Shown in pieces: positions 15,197 through 19,169 of a DNA stretch of 19,169 bases. The position numbers were made by a program, and so were the translations under genes. The stretch lies in contig JAZUBA010000062.1 in assembly GCA_045638265.1 (NCBI GenBank), forward strand, positions 1 to 19,169, in the 5' to 3' direction. The notes under the pieces are model-generated. The model did not search any database. It saw only the letters and a program-made list of their open reading frames with translations, and was not told the origin of the DNA. Each line of letters begins with the position of its first letter. Within the stretch, counting starts at the first letter, position 1. The DNA is from RGIG4140 sp045638265 (lineage in GTDB: Bacteria > Pseudomonadota > Alphaproteobacteria > CAAHEQ01 > UBA3637).

Positions 15197-15256
15197 CAAA
15201 TGTCTAGGATGTTAAAAAGGTAAATAGATTTTTTATTAAAGGAAAAAATATAATAA

Positions 15257-15919
15257 ATGGCAACACAAGAAGAACTTTTTAATCATCCAGGATGGCAAGC
15301 TTGCAATAGATTGGGTGCATTTGCTAACATGCATAATATTTTTCTGGAAAATTACAATCAATTTAAAGGGTTATGTGATAAATTAAAGTATAATGAGTCT
15401 CCGTCTAATGAACTCAAAAAAGAGATTTTTATGCATTTAGAACGATACATTTTTAATTATCTTTCTTCTGCATCAGCACTCATAGAACATTCAAGACATT
15501 TAACCTCTTTTTATAAAGATACTGATTTTTATACAGAATATAATAAAAGGATAAAAAATGTATTTGAGAAAAATGACTTAGCTTTATTTATAAAAAAATT
15601 GAGAAATTATCAAGTGCATGTAGGATTGCCATGTCTTTATATTGTTGCATCACTAAAAGATACAAAATCTTGGGATATTGTTTTTATTTCTCAAGAGTTA
15701 TTAGATAAAAAAAATGATTGGAATTTAGAGACAAAGAAATTCATTAATACATGTGGTAAAGAAATAATATTAAATGATGTCTTCTATCAATATACTAATT
15801 TAGTTAATTCTTTTTATTTATGGGTATATGAAGAATTGAAAAAATATCATAAAGATGAGTTAATAGAAAAAGAACGAATTGAAAAAGAACTGAGTATATA
15901 TGTTCCATCAATAATATAA
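15257..15919 (+). CDS. Helical protein with HEPN-like RNxxxH motif
   Basis: A 220-residue mostly helical protein that I do not assign to a named family. Residues 116-121 read RNYQVH, matching the Rx4-6H motif of HEPN RNases and preceded by a long helix (LALFIKKL), as in that fold. The position of the motif about halfway through the chain also fits. HEPN proteins are common RNA-cutting effectors in defence and toxin systems. AAAGGA lies rather far (about 12 bases) from the ATG, so expression may be low. It begins 61 bases after the DUF2130 gene and is probably the last gene of the PHP-ATPase operon. A non-catalytic HEPN or unrelated helical bundle remains possible. Confidence 0.7.
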   Translation: MATQEELFNHPGWQACNRLGAFANMHNIFLENYNQFKGLCDKLKYNESPSNELKKEIFMHLERYIFNYLSSASALIEHSRHLTSFYKDTDFYTEYNKRIKNVFEKNDLALFIKKLRNYQVHVGLPCLYIVASLKDTKSWDIVFISQELLDKKNDWNLETKKFINTCGKEIILNDVFYQYTNLVNSFYLWVYEELKKYHKDELIEKERIEKELSIYVPSII

Positions 15920-16004
15920 AAACATTTTACAAATACATTTCAAACCCTTATAAAATAATTCATCAAAATTGCATTTTTTTGCGGACAAAGCATAAAAAGT
16001 ACGA

Positions 16005-16040
16005 CAGGGTAGTATTTAGATAAAAACGAATACTACCCTG
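16005..16040 (+). promoter_or_regulatory. Perfect 12-bp hairpin directly upstream of a ribosome binding site
   Basis: CAGGGTAGTATT (16005-16016) and AATACTACCCTG (16029-16040) enclose a 12-nt loop. AAAGGA starts at the next base, 16041, and the ATG is at 16055. It may be an operator for a dimeric repressor, a leader hairpin affecting translation, or a terminator for the preceding operon, though the T run behind it (16047-16051) is short and displaced. A weak promoter (TTGCAT 15969-15974, CATAAA 15991-15996) would place the start point at the hairpin. Confidence 0.55.
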
Positions 16041-16054
16041 AAAGGATTTTTAAA

Positions 16055-16423
16055 ATGCAACATTCCACAATTAAATCAAATGAACTTCAACAAATCATGT
16101 CCTATTGTTATGGGACTGAGAACTATTACAAAAACAACCTTTATACATTTAACTACACTGATGGCATAAAGACTTTCTGTGAAAATGCTGATGCTTATTG
16201 GTTACTAGATTTAATAGAAAGCATCTCTCATCATTACAAACGAATGCACGAAGATTTTATCATTATAGACCTTATCGTTGACGAAGACAATAAAGCCACC
16301 ATAACCTTTGAAAACACAAAAGGTATTTTCTTTAAACAAAACATTCCTTTCACAGATTGCCCCAAAGGTCTATGGAAATTCTATTTTGACAACAATGTTT
16401 TCTTTTGGAATGGAGAATATTGA
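16055..16423 (+). CDS. DUF6876-like protein
   Basis: A 122-residue acidic protein. The segments CYGTENYYK, YTDGIKTFCENADAYWLLDLIES and KGLWKFYFDNNVFFWNGEY fit the DUF6876 family as I remember it, which is found on plasmids and mobile elements of gut bacteria and has no known function. AAAGGA (16041-16046) serves the ATG at 16055. A perfect hairpin lies immediately upstream. The gene is followed by a weak TTGATTA/TAATCAA hairpin (16420-16440) and the ankyrin gene on the same strand. Confidence 0.75.
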   Translation: MQHSTIKSNELQQIMSYCYGTENYYKNNLYTFNYTDGIKTFCENADAYWLLDLIESISHHYKRMHEDFIIIDLIVDEDNKATITFENTKGIFFKQNIPFTDCPKGLWKFYFDNNVFFWNGEY

Positions 16424-16472
16424 TTACACTTTTTAATCAATAAATACATACACACATGTATAAGGAACAAAA

Positions 16473-16934
16473 ATGGATAAGTTAGTCATTCGTGTAGCAG
16501 AACAGAATTTAACAAAAATAAAAGAACTCATCAATCAAGGATATGATTTAAATAAACCTTATAATGAACATGGTTGGACACCATTTACTTTGGCAGTTGC
16601 TCAAAAGTTTCAAGTGTCTTTTATAAATGAATTGATTAAACTGGGTGGTGATATCAACCAACCAATCAAAGATGGCAGAACACCACTTATGCTATCTTGT
16701 ATATCCAGAAAATACCCCAATGTTTTAAAACTGCTTATTCAATATGGAGCAGATGTGAATACTCAGGACAAGAATGGATATACTGCCTTGATGCAGGTTT
16801 TAAGACTCAATAACCTCTCTGACAAAAAAGCATTTATTAAAACCCTGATAGACAATGGAGCAGATTTAACAACCATAAAGAACATTTATGGAAAAACTGC
16901 TTTGGATATAATATTGGATTTAATAACGAGATGA
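16473..16934 (+). CDS. Ankyrin-repeat protein with four repeats
   Basis: A 153-residue protein made of about four ankyrin repeats. Visible consensus pieces are IKELINQGYDLN, GWTPFTLAV, LIKLGGDINQ, GRTPLMLSC, LLIQYGADVNTQDKNGYTALM and LIDNGADLTT...GKTALDIIL. It has no signal peptide or membrane segment, so it is probably a cytoplasmic protein-binding module. AAGGAAC precedes the ATG. Its TGA stop overlaps the ATG of the next gene (ATGA), which implies translational coupling and a joint job. It is longer and more regular than the 91-residue relative at 534-809. Confidence 0.88.
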   Translation: MDKLVIRVAEQNLTKIKELINQGYDLNKPYNEHGWTPFTLAVAQKFQVSFINELIKLGGDINQPIKDGRTPLMLSCISRKYPNVLKLLIQYGADVNTQDKNGYTALMQVLRLNNLSDKKAFIKTLIDNGADLTTIKNIYGKTALDIILDLITR

Positions 16935-17239
16935 AAAATATGAATATTATAAACATATTTAACAAATTAGAATTGATTTTATCTAACAAATCAAAAATAC
17001 TCAAAAGAGATGATGTTGCTTCAATGATAATCAAAGGAGCAAGTATTTCAGTCAATAAACATGTTCCTTTGACATTTGAAAATCTGCTTAAACTTTGGAC
17101 AGAGAACACCTGTTGGACTATTCATCGAAATGATGATGTTATATATATCTATAAAATGAAGAAAAAAGAAAACAATTTAAGCATTAAAGTTTATGGTTGG
17201 TCTAAAAATACTCAAAAACCGATTGTCTTACAAGGTTAG
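16931..17239 (+). CDS. Unknown small protein, probably truncated by an in-frame TAG
   Basis: A 102-residue basic protein with no recognised family (SKILKRDDVASMIIKGASIS, LLKLWTENTCWTIHRNDDVIYIYK). It starts on the ATGA overlap with the ankyrin gene; an ATG three codons later is also possible. The TAG at 17237-17239 is followed in the same frame by 33 open, normal-looking codons, ending in TAG at 17339-17341. The gene may therefore be a nonsense mutant of a protein of about 136 residues; CAG to TAG is the simplest change. The function is unknown. It could be the partner of the ankyrin protein. Confidence 0.65.
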   Translation: MKNMNIINIFNKLELILSNKSKILKRDDVASMIIKGASISVNKHVPLTFENLLKLWTENTCWTIHRNDDVIYIYKMKKKENNLSIKVYGWSKNTQKPIVLQG

Positions 17240-17341
17240 TCATATCATCAACTGTATAAAGATGCTATCAAAATAGGTGTTCAACTTCCAAACTCAACTG
17301 TTCATATTGATGATGCGATTGAAGTACTAAGAAAGTGTTAG
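17240..17341 (+). other. In-frame continuation of the 16931 gene past a TAG codon
   Basis: Immediately after the TAG the frame reads SYHQLYKDAIKIGVQLPNST, then HIDDAIEVLRKC and a TAG stop. The composition is like real coding sequence (amphipathic helix DAIEVLRK). It ends 4 bases into the convergent gene. There is no ribosome binding site for separate translation, so it is read as the detached C-terminus. Confidence 0.5.
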
Positions 17342-18951
17342 TTGTCTTCATTTTTATACTTTTTTCTTAATTCCTTTAATGTATTCCAATCTTTTGCTTG
17401 AGATGCTTGTAAAGCATCTAAGGGATATAAAATATCTTTTCCTTCTCCAACAAATGGAATAGAATCTCTTGTGATTTGTTTTTTGTCTTTTATCCGTTTC
17501 TTGGATAAGTAAGATGGTGATTTATTCAAAAAATATGCCGCATATTCTGATTTTAGGAAACCTGTTTCAAGTGCATTATGATATTCTCGGTCATCAGATG
17601 TTAATTTTTTATTTTTTATTTCTGGCATTATTCCTAATTCGTTGGCTCGTTCTTCCAATCCTGCATCTTTCATTGCATTATATAAATCTTTCCGTGCGTT
17701 ATCCATTTGAATAGAAGGGATAGAAGAAAATGTTAAATTTTCAAATATTGATGATTTAGATAAATTTATATCCTTGACTTTAAACTGGTTTCCAAATGAT
17801 ACATTTTTCATAGTTATATCAAATTTCTTTTCACTTTTGTTTGATATTATCAATTCACCATTAAACAAAGTATTTTCTATGTAGATTGCAAGGCTATTAC
17901 CTGTATCACGAGGAAAAGCATCGATTGAACAAGAAGAACCTTTTTCAAAAAAACACTCTAATAGAGTAAGATTGTATAGATAATTCACTGATCCTAATAA
18001 AAAGTTTGTTTTGTTCAAAAAGCTACATCTGTAAAATCCCATACTTTTTAAAAAAAATCCACAAATACCAAAACATTTCTCAAATCTACAATCTTGAAAT
18101 AAAAGATCTACTTGTCCTGCAAAAAAAGGACAGATTTCAATATTAAAATAACAGTTTTTAAAATACACAGACCGAATAAGTTTATCATTTTTTAAAGCCA
18201 AAACATCTCTTATAAATTTCTCATCTTTATCTGTTTTAAACTCATATCCATCCATAACGAATATCTTTTTATAAAAACGAATACCTTCTATTGAAGTAAT
18301 CTTAAATGCTTCTGTTTCGATATTAGGATATTCAGAATTAGTATATTGTATATTATCTAATAAATCAGAAGGAACTTTTGTGTTATACCCTTTTGCTAAA
18401 ATAGTAATTCCAAACTTTAAAAAATCCTTTATTTGTTCGTATAAAGATTCAGGTATAATACTGTTAAATGTTAATCCTGCATCAATATATTCTAAAAAAA
18501 GTAAGATTTTTAATAATCTTATACATCTTTCTTTTGAATCTTTGGACCATTCTTTAGCAGACAAAATATCGTCTGATGTTTTTTTTATCCTGTCAAGTTC
18601 TAAAATAACCATCCATTTTGCCAGTCCTCCTTTTCTATAAAAATCTAGAAATGATTGAGAAAGAGTTTTATTTTCTATAGAGGATCCCTTTTTTTTAGAA
18701 AAATCTATACACATCTTTAATATTGGAGATATAACAGTTGCAAACTTTGTTAATGCAGTATCTGGGCTATGAATTGATAAAAACTCTTCATCAGACATAA
18801 CATCTTTAATATATGTTGATATACAAGATGGTTTAACACTTGTATCGAAGTCCAAATCAATAGGTCTATATCTTTCCGAGCGACCAAAGATAATTTCATC
18901 AATGCCGTTTTCGTTAAGTAAATTCAAGGTGTTTCTTCTATAATCTATCAT
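17338..18951 (-). CDS. Pentapeptide-like repeat protein with C-terminal excisionase-type helix-turn-helix
   Basis: A 537-residue protein. Residues about 1-240 are helical and unassigned (LNLLNENGIDEIIFGRSERY at the start). Residues about 255-400 show recurring aromatic/Cys patterns, VYFKNCYFN, LLFQDCRFEKC, MGFYRCSFLNKTNF, LLECFFEKG and TMKNVSFGNQF. They fit a right-handed beta-helix related to pentapeptide repeats. Residues about 466-515 (SEYAAYFLNKSPSYLSKKR...IPFVGEGKDILYPLDAL) match the MerR/excisionase-type helix-turn-helix pattern, with the site-recognition helix and a wing ending in a YPxDAL-like segment. GAGG is 5-8 bases before the ATG. A strong promoter with upstream palindromes precedes it. 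The combination suggests a DNA-associated regulator or DNA-mimic-like scaffold. The function is unknown. Confidence 0.75.
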   Translation of the reverse strand: MIDYRRNTLNLLNENGIDEIIFGRSERYRPIDLDFDTSVKPSCISTYIKDVMSDEEFLSIHSPDTALTKFATVISPILKMCIDFSKKKGSSIENKTLSQSFLDFYRKGGLAKWMVILELDRIKKTSDDILSAKEWSKDSKERCIRLLKILLFLEYIDAGLTFNSIIPESLYEQIKDFLKFGITILAKGYNTKVPSDLLDNIQYTNSEYPNIETEAFKITSIEGIRFYKKIFVMDGYEFKTDKDEKFIRDVLALKNDKLIRSVYFKNCYFNIEICPFFAGQVDLLFQDCRFEKCFGICGFFLKSMGFYRCSFLNKTNFLLGSVNYLYNLTLLECFFEKGSSCSIDAFPRDTGNSLAIYIENTLFNGELIISNKSEKKFDITMKNVSFGNQFKVKDINLSKSSIFENLTFSSIPSIQMDNARKDLYNAMKDAGLEERANELGIMPEIKNKKLTSDDREYHNALETGFLKSEYAAYFLNKSPSYLSKKRIKDKKQITRDSIPFVGEGKDILYPLDALQASQAKDWNTLKELRKKYKNEDN

Positions 18952-18991
18952 AACAACCTCGTTTAATGATTTTGCTTACTACATCTTTTTT

Positions 18992-19020
18992 ATTATATCA
19001 CAATCTTATCTTTTAGTCCA
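18992..19020 (-). promoter_or_regulatory. Extended -10 promoter of the 537-residue protein gene
   Basis: On the minus strand TGGACT (19015-19020), a 17-bp spacer and a perfect TATAAT (18992-18997), preceded by TGA, form a strong promoter. Transcription would start near 18985, about 35 bases before the ATG at 18951. The 19033-19060 palindrome sits just upstream of the -35. Confidence 0.65.
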
Positions 19021-19032
19021 GATGATTCAAAA

Positions 19033-19060
19033 ATGTTAAAAAATGTGTCTTTTTTAACAT
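19033..19060. repeat. Perfect 11-bp palindrome upstream of a promoter
   Basis: ATGTTAAAAAA (19033-19043) and TTTTTTAACAT (19050-19060) flank a 6-nt centre. It starts 13 bases beyond the -35 of the minus-strand gene, where an activator or repressor could bind. The flanking A and T runs also make it a possible bidirectional terminator. Confidence 0.55.
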
Positions 19061-19115
19061 TATCTCTAAAAGCCTTGATTTTATTGGAGTTTTAAAAAGT
19101 GCCTAAAAGCATCAA

Positions 19116-19162
19116 AAATCATAATGTTAAACAAAGTTATGATTTCTTACTTTTTTTAACAT
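19116..19162. repeat. Overlapping palindromes sharing the ATGTTAA half-site
   Basis: AAATCATAA (19116-19124) and TTATGATTT (19137-19145) form a perfect 9-bp inverted repeat. Overlapping it, ATGTTAA (19124-19130) and TTAACAT (19156-19162) repeat the half-site of the 19033-19060 palindrome. Four copies of one half-site within 130 bases look like a multi-site operator. Confidence 0.45.
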
Positions 19163-19169
19163 TTTATGT

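Overview
The window is an AT-rich bacterial accessory region. It holds defence-type, Fic, ankyrin and recombinase genes, and no housekeeping, rRNA, tRNA or ribosomal-protein genes. Most genes have clear Shine-Dalgarno sequences (AGGAG or AAAGGA). Several promoters fit the -35/17 bp/-10 sigma-70 pattern, and TAA, TGA and TAG all act as stops. This suits a low-GC bacterium with ordinary sigma-70 transcription and argues mildly against Bacteroidota. Ankyrin and Fic proteins hint at a host-associated lifestyle. The taxon cannot be fixed from the sequence. A serine recombinase, a winged-helix protein and a phased repeat array suggest a plasmid, an integrative element or a defence island, but no element ends are visible.

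Left part (1-5374). A partial unknown gene leaves the window at base 1. It is followed by a small ankyrin protein (534-809). A three-gene minus-strand cassette comes next (2183 down to 833): a class III Fic AMP-transferase closely resembling Neisseria NmFic, an 82-residue unknown, and a P-loop kinase. It lies between two near-identical terminators. A winged-helix/coiled-coil protein (2272-2841) faces an 830-base non-coding region with six copies of a 16-bp motif spaced by roughly whole helical turns. A second Fic protein (3672-4742), class II with a C-terminal winged helix, has two operator repeats inside its own promoter. A serine recombinase (4778-5374) is convergent with it.

Centre (5375-15919). 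This is the most interesting part, a defence-like block all on the + strand. An adenine methyltransferase is split into two overlapping genes exactly at the NPPY motif. A 1114-residue protein follows, carrying a GIY-YIG-like domain, an SF2 helicase and a second, incomplete methyltransferase-like domain. Then, from its own strong promoter, come a PHP-domain/SMC-like ATPase (TrlF family), a DUF2130 protein with a PD-(D/E)XK-like motif, and a small helical protein with an RNxxxH (HEPN-like) motif. My reading is a restriction-modification system, methyltransferase plus helicase/nuclease, next to a three-gene nuclease/ATPase/possible RNase module. Whether the two modules work together is inference.

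Right part (16005-19169). A DUF6876-like protein sits behind a perfect 12-bp hairpin. Next are a four-repeat ankyrin protein and a translationally coupled small gene that seems to have lost its C-terminus to an in-frame TAG. A convergent 537-residue protein combines pentapeptide-like repeats with a C-terminal excisionase-type helix-turn-helix. It has a strong promoter with palindromes just upstream.
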